DNA from: JAUIAI01 sp041396685 | Lineage (GTDB): Bacteria; Pseudomonadota; Gammaproteobacteria; Burkholderiales; Burkholderiaceae_E | Direction: 5' to 3' | Assembly (NCBI GenBank): GCA_041396685.1 | Contig: JAWKYD010000005.1 | Location: forward strand, 124,001 to 188,000 | Length of the DNA: 64,000 nt | In this document: one piece after another, positions 24,907-35,056 of the stretch | Position numbering within the stretch: position 1 is the first letter of the stretch | How the letters are laid out: each line of letters opens with the position of its first letter | The notes under the pieces: model-generated | Told to the model about the DNA's origin: nothing | Seen by the model: the letters and a program-made list of their open reading frames with translations, nothing else | The model's database searches: none | Program-made: the position numbers and the translations under genes

Positions 24907-26532
24907 ATGCTCGCTTCGCAATCCGCGCCACGCGGTGGCGTGGTTCCCGTCAGCCGGCGCGTGATGAACCTCGCCCACATGCTGACCCAGGCGGCCCGGC
25001 GCCTGCCCGGCCGCGCGGCGCTGGTCGCGGGCGACGTCGTCATCGACTGGGCGACGCTCGACGCCCGGGTCGGCGCGCTGGCGGCCGCGCTGGCCGCGCG
25101 CGGCGTGCGCAAGGGCGACCGCATCCTGGTGCACAGCCGGAATTCGCCCGAACTCGTGCTGACCCAGTTCGCCGCGTTCCGGCTCGGCGCGGTCTGGGTA
25201 CCGACCAACTTCCGCATCGCGCCGGACGAGGCCGCCTGGCTCGCGCAATCGTCGGGCACGAGCGTGTTGTTCGTGCAGGCCGAGTTCGCCGGCCATGTCG
25301 CCGCAGTGCGGGCGGCCGCGTCCGCGCCGTTGCTGGTTGTCGGCATGGATGCCGGCGCGCCCGGCGACGTTTCCCTGGCCACGCTGCTTGCCGAGGGCGA
25401 GGGTCGCGCCATGCGCGACGCCGATGTCGAGGCCGACGATCCCTGCTGGTTTTTCTTCACCTCCGGCACGACCGGCAAGCCGAAAGCCGCGGTGCTGACC
25501 CATGGCCAGATGGGCTTCGTGATCACCAACCATCTGGCCGACCTCATGCCGGGCCTGCGCGAGCACACCGACGCCAGTCTGGTGGTGGCGCCGTTGTCCC
25601 ACGGCGCCGGCATCCACTTCCTGGTGCAGGTGGCCCGCGGCGTGAAGACCGTGCTCACCGACCCGATGCGCTTCGACGCCGAAGAGGTCTGGTCGCTGAT
25701 CGAGCGTCACCGGATCACCAATCTGTTCACTGTGCCCACGATCGTCAACATGATGGTCGACGACCCGGCGCTCGACCGTCACGACCACGGCAGCCTGCGC
25801 CACCTGATCTATGCCGGCGCGCCCATGTATCGTGAGGACCAGAAGCGCGCGCTGGCCAGGCTCGGCAAGGTCCTGGTGCAGTACTTCGGCCTGGGCGAGG
25901 TCACCGGCAACATCACCGTGCTGCCACCCGATCTGCACAGCCTCGAAGACGACGGCCGGCCCAACACCTGCGGCTATGCGCGCAGCGCCATGCAGATCAG
26001 CATCCAGGACGAGCAAGGCCGCGAGCTCGCGCCAGGCGAGCAAGGCGAGATCTGCGTCTGTGGCCCGGCCGTGTTCGCTGGCTACTATGACAATCCCGTG
26101 GCCAACGAGAAGGCATTTCGAAACGGCTGGTTCCGCACCGGCGACCTCGGCATGCTCGACGCGCAAGGCTTCCTGACCATTACCGGCCGCGCCTCGGACA
26201 TGTACATTTCGGGCGGCTCGAACGTCTATCCGCGCGAAATCGAGGAGAAGGTTCTGACCCATCCGGCGATCGCCGAGGTCGCGGTACTCGGCATGCCCGA
26301 CCGGCGCTGGGGCGAGGTCGGCCTGATGATCTGCGTGGCCGCGCCGGGCGCACGCATCGCCGCCGACGATCTGCTCGCCTGGATGACGCCGCTGATGGCG
26401 CGCTACAAGCTGCCCAGGCGGATCCTGTTCTGGGACGAGCTGCCGCGCTCGGGCTACGGCAAGATCGCCAAGCGACTGATCCGCGAGCGCCTGCAATCAC
26501 TGGGCGAGTGGCCCTCAATCGATGCCGGCTGA
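24907..26532 (+). CDS. AMP-forming acyl-CoA synthetase
   Basis: The ATG at 24907 follows AGGAAG; a later start at 24964 is possible. The 541-residue protein has the adenylate-forming signature FFFTSGTTGKPKAAVLTH, then YFGLGEVTGNITV, NGWFRTGDLGMLDAQG, YISGGSNVYPREIEE and the C-terminal lysine motif SGYGKIAKRLIRERL. It activates a carboxylic acid as acyl-AMP and transfers it to CoA. Its neighbour, 90 bp on, is a MaoC hydratase, so the pair probably belongs to the same degradation route as the operons at 13.3-20.8 kb. Confidence 0.9.
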   Translation: MLASQSAPRGGVVPVSRRVMNLAHMLTQAARRLPGRAALVAGDVVIDWATLDARVGALAAALAARGVRKGDRILVHSRNSPELVLTQFAAFRLGAVWVPTNFRIAPDEAAWLAQSSGTSVLFVQAEFAGHVAAVRAAASAPLLVVGMDAGAPGDVSLATLLAEGEGRAMRDADVEADDPCWFFFTSGTTGKPKAAVLTHGQMGFVITNHLADLMPGLREHTDASLVVAPLSHGAGIHFLVQVARGVKTVLTDPMRFDAEEVWSLIERHRITNLFTVPTIVNMMVDDPALDRHDHGSLRHLIYAGAPMYREDQKRALARLGKVLVQYFGLGEVTGNITVLPPDLHSLEDDGRPNTCGYARSAMQISIQDEQGRELAPGEQGEICVCGPAVFAGYYDNPVANEKAFRNGWFRTGDLGMLDAQGFLTITGRASDMYISGGSNVYPREIEEKVLTHPAIAEVAVLGMPDRRWGEVGLMICVAAPGARIAADDLLAWMTPLMARYKLPRRILFWDELPRSGYGKIAKRLIRERLQSLGEWPSIDAG

Positions 26533-26622
26533 GCGCATCACGACGCTCTTGCCGCCGTTGCCCGAATACGGGTCGCGCCCCCGCCCCGAGCGGGCGCCCC
26601 ATCCGAACCTGGAGCCAAGATC

Positions 26623-27084
26623 ATGAAATCCCTGATGCCCGGCGTATATTGGCAGGACATCGCCGCCGGTGACCGCTTCCGCACGATGCGGCGCACGATC
26701 ACCGAAACCGACATCGTCAACTTCGTGTCCGTCACCGGCATGCTCGAGGAGATGTTCGTCGACGCCACCTTTCAGGAGCAGGCGCGCGGTGCGATCGGCG
26801 GCGGCCGGTTCGCGCCGGCCGCGCTCACCTACACGATCATCGAGGGCATGCTGTGCCAGACGATGATCCAGGGCACGGGTCTCGCGCTGCTCGAGGTCCA
26901 CAAGAAGGTGCTCGCGCCCGTGCACGCGGGCGACACCATCCATGCGGTGGTCACGGTCGAAAGCGTGCGGCCCACCTCGAAAGGCAATCGCGCCATCGTC
27001 ACCGCCGTCAATGACGTCCTCAATCAGAACGACGTCAAGGTGATGAGCTACGTCGCCGTGCGCATGCTGGCCGGTCGCGACTGA
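26623..27084 (+). CDS. MaoC-like (R)-enoyl-CoA hydratase family protein
   Basis: The 153-residue hotdog protein has the family opening YWQDIAAGDRFRTMRRTITETDIVNFVSVTG and the end strand VMSYVAVRMLAGRD. The usual catalytic Asp-x4-His of hydratases is not in place: the corresponding stretch reads GMLEEMFVDATFQ. The enzyme may therefore be a dehydratase variant or a non-hydratase hotdog protein. It lies downstream of the AMP-forming ligase and is convergent with a sugar kinase 7 bp away. Confidence 0.75.
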   Translation: MKSLMPGVYWQDIAAGDRFRTMRRTITETDIVNFVSVTGMLEEMFVDATFQEQARGAIGGGRFAPAALTYTIIEGMLCQTMIQGTGLALLEVHKKVLAPVHAGDTIHAVVTVESVRPTSKGNRAIVTAVNDVLNQNDVKVMSYVAVRMLAGRD

Positions 27085-27091
27085 GCACGCC

Positions 27092-28018
27092 TCAGCCCGG
27101 AGCCTGCGCCAGGAACGCCCTCACCTGCGCGGCGCGCGGCATCGGTGCGACCGCGCCGTAGCCGAGCGTGGACAATGCCGCCGCCGCGTTGGCGTAGCGG
27201 GCCGCCTCGAACGGATCGTCGCCCGCCATCCAGCGCGCCAGGAAGGCGCCGTCGAAGGTGTCGCCGGCCGCCGTGGCGTCGATCGCGCGGACCGTAAACG
27301 CGGCCACCCGCCGCCGGCTGTCGGCGGTCGCGACCAGCGCACCCTCGGCGCCCATCGTGAGCGCCACGACCGACGCGCCCAGACGCAGATAGCAATCGAC
27401 GATCGCCTGCGGATCGTCGAGCCCGGTCAGCAGGCGCGCGTCGTCGAGGCCGGGCAACACGATGTCGGCCTGGGCCGCGGCGGCCTGGATCATGGCGCGC
27501 GCACGCGCCAGAGGCCACAGGTTGAGGCGCAGATTGGTGTCGAACGCGACCGTGGTGCCGGCCTCCCGCGCCCTGGCGAGGGCCGCGAAAACGGCATCGG
27601 CACTCGACTCGCTGATCGCCAGACTGATGCCGCTGGTGTGCAGGACGCGCGCCTCGCCGATAGCCTGCAACGGCAGGTCGGCGGGCTCGAACCGGCTGGC
27701 CGCCGAGCCGCGCCGGTAGTAGCTGAAGCGGTGACCGGTGGCGTCGTGGTGGACGAAGTAGATGCCGGTGGGTGCGTGCGGATCGCGCTGAACGTGACTG
27801 GCGTCGACGCCCTCGTCGCGCCAGAGCGCCATGAAGCTGTCGCCGAAGGCATCGGCACCGAGCCGCGTCAACACGCCCACGCCGGCGCCCTGGCGCGCCG
27901 CCGCCACCGCACAGTTGCAGGTGTCGCCGCCATGACCCGGCAGATAGCGGCCATCGGCCTGGGCGCTGAACTCGAGCATCGGTTCGCCCAGGCAAAGAAG
28001 TTCGACAGGCGTGTTCAA
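27092..28018 (-). CDS. PfkB-family sugar kinase, KdgK-like
   Basis: The likely start is TTG at 28018 (LNTPVELLCLGEP), which has GGAG 7 bp upstream; no in-frame ATG sits better. The 308-residue protein carries the ribokinase motif GHGGDTCNCAVAAARQG, the substrate segment APTGIYFVHHDATGHR and the ATP/anion-hole motif DATAAGDTFDGAFLA with the catalytic Asp. The sugar-side sequence (SYYRRGSAASRFEP) resembles 2-keto-3-deoxygluconate kinases, so phosphorylation of KDG is the best guess. The gene is divergent from the acetyltransferase gene. Confidence 0.82.
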   Translation of the reverse strand: MNTPVELLCLGEPMLEFSAQADGRYLPGHGGDTCNCAVAAARQGAGVGVLTRLGADAFGDSFMALWRDEGVDASHVQRDPHAPTGIYFVHHDATGHRFSYYRRGSAASRFEPADLPLQAIGEARVLHTSGISLAISESSADAVFAALARAREAGTTVAFDTNLRLNLWPLARARAMIQAAAAQADIVLPGLDDARLLTGLDDPQAIVDCYLRLGASVVALTMGAEGALVATADSRRRVAAFTVRAIDATAAGDTFDGAFLARWMAGDDPFEAARYANAAAALSTLGYGAVAPMPRAAQVRAFLAQAPG

Positions 28019-28115
28019 ATGCCAGCTCCGAAGAAAAATCGGCGGGTCGCGACCGCACGACGCTCGGGAGTGTTCGTCTGCCGACCGTCCCGGCCGCCGA
28101 GGCCGACTCCCGACC

Positions 28116-28787
28116 ATGAACGATATCCAGATTCGCAGTACCCGTCGCGAAGACATCGGCGAGTTGGTGGCGCTGCAGCGACGCATCTACCCCGACATCC
28201 CGCCGTGGCGGAGCAATCGCGTCGAGCATCAGCTCGAGTTGTTTCCGGAAGGACAGTTCGTGGCCACCCTGGGCGACCAACTGGTCGGCTGCGCAAGCTC
28301 GATCATCGTCCGCTGGGACGACTGGCTGATCGACCACACCTGGAAGGAAATCACCGCCGACGGCACCTTCGATACGCACACGCCGGGCGGGCTCACCCTG
28401 TACGGGGCCGAGGTGTTCGTGGACCCCGGCATCCGCGGACGGCGCATCGGGCATCTGCTCTACAACGCGCGCCGTCGGCTGTGCCGGCGCCTGAACCTGA
28501 AGCGCATCATCGCCTGTGGACGGCTGCCCGGCTATCACCGTCATGCCGCCGAAATGGACGTCGAAACCTATGCGATGAAGGTCGTTTGGGGCGACCTGAA
28601 AGACCCGGTACTGAACTTCCAACTGCGCGAAGGCTTCGATTTCTGCGGCGTGATCCGTGGTTACCTGCCCGACGACGGGGAATCCTGCGGCCACGCATCG
28701 CTGATCGTCTGGCTGAACCCGAGCTTCAGCCCGCGCCGGCGCAGCGACGCGACGTCGGCGCCCAAGCCGCTGCCACCCATCATCTGA
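28116..28787 (+). CDS. GNAT-family N-acetyltransferase
   Basis: The ATG at 28116 gives 223 residues. The acetyl-CoA-binding motif A is visible as VDPGIRGRRIGHLLYNAR, preceded by the strand TLYGAEVF. The N-terminal segment IVALQRRIYP-like (here LVALQRRIYPDIPPW) and the later GRLPGYHRHA and GYLPDDGES are typical of a subgroup found alone or fused to carbon-nitrogen hydrolases. The acceptor is unknown. The next 231 bp contain the groE control region. Confidence 0.82.
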   Translation: MNDIQIRSTRREDIGELVALQRRIYPDIPPWRSNRVEHQLELFPEGQFVATLGDQLVGCASSIIVRWDDWLIDHTWKEITADGTFDTHTPGGLTLYGAEVFVDPGIRGRRIGHLLYNARRRLCRRLNLKRIIACGRLPGYHRHAAEMDVETYAMKVVWGDLKDPVLNFQLREGFDFCGVIRGYLPDDGESCGHASLIVWLNPSFSPRRRSDATSAPKPLPPII

Positions 28788-28854
28788 AAGCCGTCGCGGC
28801 GGGCCCGTCGCGCGCCGAATGCGGAAAAACGCTCGGATTCGGTCTGCCGAGCGC

Positions 28855-28883
28855 TTGCGTTGACGCAACCTCGCCCTTATTAT
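28855..28883 (+). promoter_or_regulatory. groE sigma-70 promoter
   Basis: TTGCGT (28855-28860) and TATTAT (28878-28883) are spaced by 17 bp. The -10 box abuts and overlaps by one base the CIRCE operator, the normal geometry for HrcA repression. Confidence 0.65.
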
Positions 28884-28909
28884 TAGCACTCGAGACCAAC
28901 GAGTGCTAG
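28883..28909 (+). promoter_or_regulatory. CIRCE operator (HrcA binding site)
   Basis: TTAGCACTC (28883-28891), 9-bp spacer, GAGTGCTAG (28901-28909). It matches the CIRCE consensus TTAGCACTC-N9-GAGTGCTAA at 17 of 18 positions. HrcA bound here would repress groESL until heat shock. Confidence 0.95.
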
Positions 28910-29018
28910 CAGCACACGGCCGACCCCGGCAAATTGGTCGAATTCGGCTTCGCGGTGCCTTCGGCGTCAGAAGCCGTTTCGTTTATCCCTTACACATCAG
29001 TAGCTTAGGAGCTTACGC

Positions 29019-29309
29019 ATGAAACTGCGTCCCTTGCATGATCGCGTGATCATCAAGCGCATGGACAACGAGCGCAAGACCGCGTCGGGCATCGTCATTC
29101 CCGACAACGCGGCCGAGAAGCCCGATCAGGGCGAGATCGTTGCCGTCGGCAATGGCAAGGTCGGTGACGACGGCAAGGTCCGTCCGCTGGCCGTCAAGGT
29201 TGGCGACCGGGTGCTCTTCGGCAAGTACAGCGGCCAGACCGTCAAGGTCGATGGCGAAGAAATGCTGGTCATGCGCGAAGAAGACATCATGGCCGTCGTC
29301 GAGGGCTGA
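29019..29309 (+). CDS. groES: Co-chaperonin GroES
   Basis: TTAGGAG precedes the ATG. The 96-residue protein is of normal length and complete: MKLRPLHDRVIIKRMDNE at the start, the mobile loop ERKTASGIVIPDNAAEKP that contacts GroEL, and GDRVLFGKYSGQTVKVDGEE. It forms the heptameric lid of the GroEL folding chamber. It is first in the groE operon, 49 bp before groEL, under CIRCE/HrcA control. Confidence 0.97.
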   Translation: MKLRPLHDRVIIKRMDNERKTASGIVIPDNAAEKPDQGEIVAVGNGKVGDDGKVRPLAVKVGDRVLFGKYSGQTVKVDGEEMLVMREEDIMAVVEG

Positions 29310-29358
29310 TTCGCCCGCGCGAAGCCTCTCAACCTTCTGAATATCTAGGAGTTTAGTA

Positions 29359-30992
<1,634 letters not shown>

Positions 30993-31050
30993 GCAGCCCG
31001 GTCCGGCCGGTCGCGCCCCGCTTCGGCGGCGGCGCGACACTGCGACCCCG

Positions 31051-31087
31051 GAGCCCTCCAGGCTTGCGCCTGTGAGGGCTCTTTTTT
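31051..31087 (+). terminator. Rho-independent terminator of groESL
   Basis: GAGCCCTC (31051-31058) pairs with GAGGGCTC (31074-31081), and the inner CAGGC pairs with GCCTG around a TTGC loop. A run of six T follows (31082-31087). This is the clearest intrinsic terminator in the window. Confidence 0.92.
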
Positions 31088-31124
31088 GTGCATCATCCGC
31101 ACATCGAATTCGCGCATCGCGTCC

Positions 31125-31562
31125 ATGTTCGAACAGTTTCATCTCAGAATCGACACACCCGGCCGCGGCACCACACAGATCACCGATCGTGTCAATCGTG
31201 CGCTGGCCGAGTCGCGCCTGCGACTGGGCCTCGCACACCTGTTCGTGCAGCACACCAGCGCCTCGCTGCTGCTGAACGAGAATGCCGATCCTCGTGTGCG
31301 GCGGGATCTCGAGACGCTGCTCGCGCGCTGGGCGCCGGACGGTGATCCGGCCTACTCGCACGACGACGAGGGCGACGATGACATGGCCGCCCACGCGCGC
31401 TCGATGCTCACCGGCACGTCGCTGTCGGTGCCGTTCGCCGATGGCAGGCTGTTGCTCGGCACCTGGCAGGGCATCTATCTGTACGAGCACCGGACGTCGG
31501 CTCAGCGCCGCTCGCTGATCGTCACGCTGGCCGGAGACCCGATCCCCTCGCCCGCCGTCTGA
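31125..31562 (+). CDS. YjbQ/UPF0047 family protein
   Basis: I take the ATG at 31125 (MFEQFHLRIDTPGRG), giving 145 residues. The family hallmarks are HLFVQHTSASLLLNENADP and, near the end, MLTGTSLSVPFADGRLLLGTWQGIYLYEHR. UPF0047 proteins are small trimeric enzymes; some have thiamin-phosphate-synthase side activity in E. coli, and the true role is unclear. It lies just after the groESL terminator, so it should have its own promoter. Confidence 0.88.
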   Translation: MFEQFHLRIDTPGRGTTQITDRVNRALAESRLRLGLAHLFVQHTSASLLLNENADPRVRRDLETLLARWAPDGDPAYSHDDEGDDDMAAHARSMLTGTSLSVPFADGRLLLGTWQGIYLYEHRTSAQRRSLIVTLAGDPIPSPAV

Positions 31563-31751
31563 GTCCGCATCGGACGCGACAGCGCCGCTCACGACCGCCG
31601 TTGCCCGGCATCGCCCGTCATTGTCCGCCAACGATCACCGGGCGCCGCGACACAGGTCGCCGGCCCGGGCCGCGACCGCCGGGCGCGTGGCCGCAGACGG
31701 CGTGAAGGGCCTGGCATCCCCCTCCCCGCCCCCACCCGAACATCTCCGGCC

Positions 31752-32471
31752 ATGAGCCAATCCGGCAATCCCTGCCTGTCCTGCGGCGTGTGCTGCATGA
31801 GCTATCGCGTCGCGTTCCACTGGTCAGAGACCACCGCACATCCCTACGGCCGCGTGCCGGTCGAACTGACCGAACCGCTGCGCCGTCACGAGGTCGTGAT
31901 GCGCGGCACGATGAATCCGCCGGTGCGCTGCATCGCGTTGACCGGCACGCCCGGCGAGGCCGTGAGCTGCGCGATTCACGGCACGCACCCGGAATGCTGC
32001 CGCGAGGTGGCACTGGGCGAGGACCAGTGCCGACGAGCGCGGGAGATGCACGGCCTGCCACCGCTGCGGCCGCTTGCGATCGCACGCGCCTACGCCTGCG
32101 TCGACCCGCCGGCACTGCCCCTGGCCACATTGCCCGATTCGGAGCTGGCACCGGCCGAGAGCGCCGCCGAGCCGGTGGCGGAATCCGGTGTTTCGTCTCG
32201 CATCGCGCGCGCCGCCGCCGCCCGGGAACAGGCTCCGCAACAGATCATCGTGCCCGGCGCCGAATCTTCCATCGACACGGAATCGTCATTTGCCGCCGAT
32301 ACCCTGCGCCCTCCCGATATCCACACGAATCGAATGACGCACCCGCTGGCGGGCGCGAACATGGGAGGACCACATGATCTTCAAATCGAAGTCGATGCCG
32401 ATCCGCAGCGCGCGTCACACGCTGATGGCGACGATGATTGCGGCGACATTGGCGGCCTGCGGCGACAGTGA
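31752..32471 (+). CDS. YkgJ-family cysteine-cluster protein
   Basis: The N-terminal 110 residues contain NPCLSCGVCCMSYR, a further Cys at VRCIALTG and CAIHGTHPECCREV, the Cys pattern of YkgJ/UPF0153 putative metal- or Fe-S-binding proteins. After about residue 140 the sequence is low-complexity and unrelated. The frame runs 98 bp into the next gene, which has its own strong ribosome site. The tail (after about 32340) may be a chance extension, or a stop may have been lost. The function is unknown. Confidence 0.65.
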   Translation: MSQSGNPCLSCGVCCMSYRVAFHWSETTAHPYGRVPVELTEPLRRHEVVMRGTMNPPVRCIALTGTPGEAVSCAIHGTHPECCREVALGEDQCRRAREMHGLPPLRPLAIARAYACVDPPALPLATLPDSELAPAESAAEPVAESGVSSRIARAAAAREQAPQQIIVPGAESSIDTESSFAADTLRPPDIHTNRMTHPLAGANMGGPHDLQIEVDADPQRASHADGDDDCGDIGGLRRQ

Positions 32472-34803
32472 CTCGCCCGCCGCGGTCGAATCCAACGTTG
32501 CGAGCAGCAGCGCCTCGAACAACGGCAACAATGGCAGCGGCAACACCAATGGCAACGGCGCGAACCGCACCGAAGGCAACTTCAACCGGATCGCCGTGTT
32601 CACGGTCTGTTCCCAGGAACCTGCCGGCTGCGATTCGGACAACCCGACGGCGGCCGAAATCGTCGCCGCCAGCACCGATGGCCTGACCCTCGTCTACACC
32701 AACAGCCCCGACCGGTCGATCGGCTTCGTCGACATCACCGACCCGGGCGCGCCAATCGGTCTGGGCAAGCTGGCGATGGGCGGGGAGCCCACCTCCGTGG
32801 CCGTCAAGGACGGCTGGGCGCTGGTCGGCGTCAACACGTCGGCCGACTACGTCAATGTTGCCGGAGCGCTGGTGGTCGTGGACATCGCGACCCGCACCGA
32901 GGTCGCGCGCATCGATCTCGGCGGTCAGCCAGACTCCGTGGCGATCAGCCCGAATGGCCAGTTCGCCGCGATCGCGATCGAGAACGAACGCGACGAGGAT
33001 CTCGGCAACGGTGCGCCACCGCAGGCGCCGGCCGGTTATCTGACGATCGTCGGCCTTCAAGGTCAGCCCTCGACCTGGAAGACGACCCCGGTCGACGTCA
33101 CCGGCACGCGCGCACTTTATCCGGGCGACCCGGAACCGGAGTACGTCGACATCAACGACGACAACACAGCCGTGCTGTCGATGCAGGAGAACAACCACCT
33201 GGTACTGGTGCATCTGCCGTCCGGCAAGATCACGGCCGAGTTCACGGCCGGCACGGTGAATCTCACCGACATCGACAAGACCGAGGAGAAGCCGGCGCGC
33301 ATCCTCCTGACCGAGACCCAGAATCAGCGCTTGCGCGAGCCCGACGGCGTGAGCTGGATCACGAACAAACTCTTTGCCACGGCCAACGAGGGCGACCTCG
33401 ACGGTGGCAGCCGCAGCTTCTCGATCTTCGACACCGACGGCAATGTGGTGTTCGATTCGGGCAATGCGCTCGAACACCAGGCTGTGCGCGTCGGCCACTA
33501 TCCGGACGCGCGCTCGGGCAACAAGGGCACCGAGCCCGAGAACGTCGAGTTCGCCAACTTCGGCAACATCCCGCATCTGATCGTCGCCGAGGAGCGCAGC
33601 AGCCTGCTCGCCGTCTACGACGTCACCGATCCGGCCGCACCGGTCTTCAAGCAGGTTCTTCCCACCGGCGTCGGCCCCGAGGGCGTGCTGGCGATTCCGT
33701 CGCGAAATCTGCTGGTGGCCGCCAGCGAGGAGGACAGCCGCGCCGACGCGATCCGCTCGGTCGTGAACATCTATCGGTATTCCGACGATGCGGCACGCTA
33801 CCCGACGATCGCCTCGGTCGACGACGCCAACGGCCGGCCGATCCCTTGGAGCGCGCTGTCCGGCCTGGCCGCCGGCGACTCGGCAAACACGCTGGTTTCG
33901 ATCGAGGACAGCTTTTACGGCAGCAACCGCATCTTCGCGATCGATACGGGTTCGAAACCGGCCCGCCTGTCGGTGGCGGCCGAAATCACCGACGGCAACG
34001 ACGTGTTGGCCGGTCTATCGGTGTCGGCGCTGCCCGACCCGAATGTCGCGGCCGCCGATCCGACCCGCGCCGATGTCTTCGACCAGGCCGATCTTGCCGC
34101 GATGATCACGGCCGACAAGCACGTGAACCTGGATCCCGAAGGCATCGCGGTGGCATCGGACGGCGGCTTCTGGATCGCCTCCGAGGGCGCGGGCACGGTC
34201 GGCGAGGCGGCGCGCCCGGTGAACTCGGTCAATCTGCTGATCAAGACCAGCCGGACCGGCGTCATCGAGAAGGCCGTCCGCCTGCCGGCGGCGGTCGAGG
34301 CGTTGCAGGTGCGCTTTGGCTTCGAGGGCGTCGCCGAGTATTCCGGCAAGGTCTACGTGGCCTTTCAGCGCGCCTGGACCGGCGAGCAGAATCCCCGCAT
34401 CGGCATCTTCGATCCGGTCACCGACACCTGGAGCTTCCTTTTCTATCCACTCGATGCGCCCGAGTCGCCGGCCGGGGGCTGGGTCGGTCTGTCGGACATG
34501 GCGTCGCTGGGCGACGGGCGCTTCCTGGTGGTCGAGCGCGACAACCAGGGCGGCCCGGATGCGGCCATCAAACGACTCTACGTGTTCGACGGCAACGGAC
34601 TGCAGGACGGCGCCACCGTCAGCAAGTCCCTGGTGCGCGACATCCTGCCGGATCTGAAGGCGCTGGGCGGACCGGTGCCCGAGAAAATCGAGGGTCTGGC
34701 CGTCACGGCCGGCGGCGACGTGTTCGTGGTCAACGACAACGATGGCGTCGACGACAACAGTGGCGAGACGCAGTTGCTGAACCTGGGCGCGATCCTGCGC
34801 TGA
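32374..34803 (+). CDS. Lipoprotein of the phytase-like esterase type (PF13449-like)
   Basis: GGGAGGA precedes the ATG at 32374. The 809-residue protein has a lipobox (LAAC, Cys29) and an Asn/Gly-rich linker (NNGNNGSGNTNGNGANR). The first half is a beta-propeller (VAISPNGQFAAIAIENERDED, LVLVHLPSGKITAEF). The second half carries EGIAVASDGGFWIASEG, FGFEGVAEYSGKVYVAF and KIEGLAVTAGGDVFVVND, the pattern of the esterase-like-activity-of-phytase domain. It is probably anchored in the outer membrane and hydrolyses a phosphate or ester. A strong terminator follows. Confidence 0.8.
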   Translation: MIFKSKSMPIRSARHTLMATMIAATLAACGDSDSPAAVESNVASSSASNNGNNGSGNTNGNGANRTEGNFNRIAVFTVCSQEPAGCDSDNPTAAEIVAASTDGLTLVYTNSPDRSIGFVDITDPGAPIGLGKLAMGGEPTSVAVKDGWALVGVNTSADYVNVAGALVVVDIATRTEVARIDLGGQPDSVAISPNGQFAAIAIENERDEDLGNGAPPQAPAGYLTIVGLQGQPSTWKTTPVDVTGTRALYPGDPEPEYVDINDDNTAVLSMQENNHLVLVHLPSGKITAEFTAGTVNLTDIDKTEEKPARILLTETQNQRLREPDGVSWITNKLFATANEGDLDGGSRSFSIFDTDGNVVFDSGNALEHQAVRVGHYPDARSGNKGTEPENVEFANFGNIPHLIVAEERSSLLAVYDVTDPAAPVFKQVLPTGVGPEGVLAIPSRNLLVAASEEDSRADAIRSVVNIYRYSDDAARYPTIASVDDANGRPIPWSALSGLAAGDSANTLVSIEDSFYGSNRIFAIDTGSKPARLSVAAEITDGNDVLAGLSVSALPDPNVAAADPTRADVFDQADLAAMITADKHVNLDPEGIAVASDGGFWIASEGAGTVGEAARPVNSVNLLIKTSRTGVIEKAVRLPAAVEALQVRFGFEGVAEYSGKVYVAFQRAWTGEQNPRIGIFDPVTDTWSFLFYPLDAPESPAGGWVGLSDMASLGDGRFLVVERDNQGGPDAAIKRLYVFDGNGLQDGATVSKSLVRDILPDLKALGGPVPEKIEGLAVTAGGDVFVVNDNDGVDDNSGETQLLNLGAILR

Positions 34804-34823
34804 GTCGGCGCCATCCGCGCGCC

Positions 34824-34864
34824 ACGGCCGCCCCGCCCGCACGCCGGGTCGGGCGGCCGTTTCA
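34824..34864 (+). terminator. Intrinsic terminator after the phytase-like lipoprotein
   Basis: ACGGCCGCCC (34824-34833) pairs perfectly with GGGCGGCCGT (34851-34860), with an inner CCCG/CGGG pair and a short TTT run at 34860-34862. Confidence 0.75.
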
Positions 34865-35056
34865 TTGTGCGGCAGGATGCATGCTGAAATCGCATTCGAT
34901 CGGCACGCGCCCAGGCGCGCACGACGTGCGCGCGCCATCGCCCAGCGCGTCGAGGCAACCGCATCGCCAGCGTGGACGAGGCGGCTCGCGTTGTGCTCTG
35001 ACATGACGACGGGCTTACAATGGCCCCCCTTCTCAGACCCCGCTCCCGATCGGATC

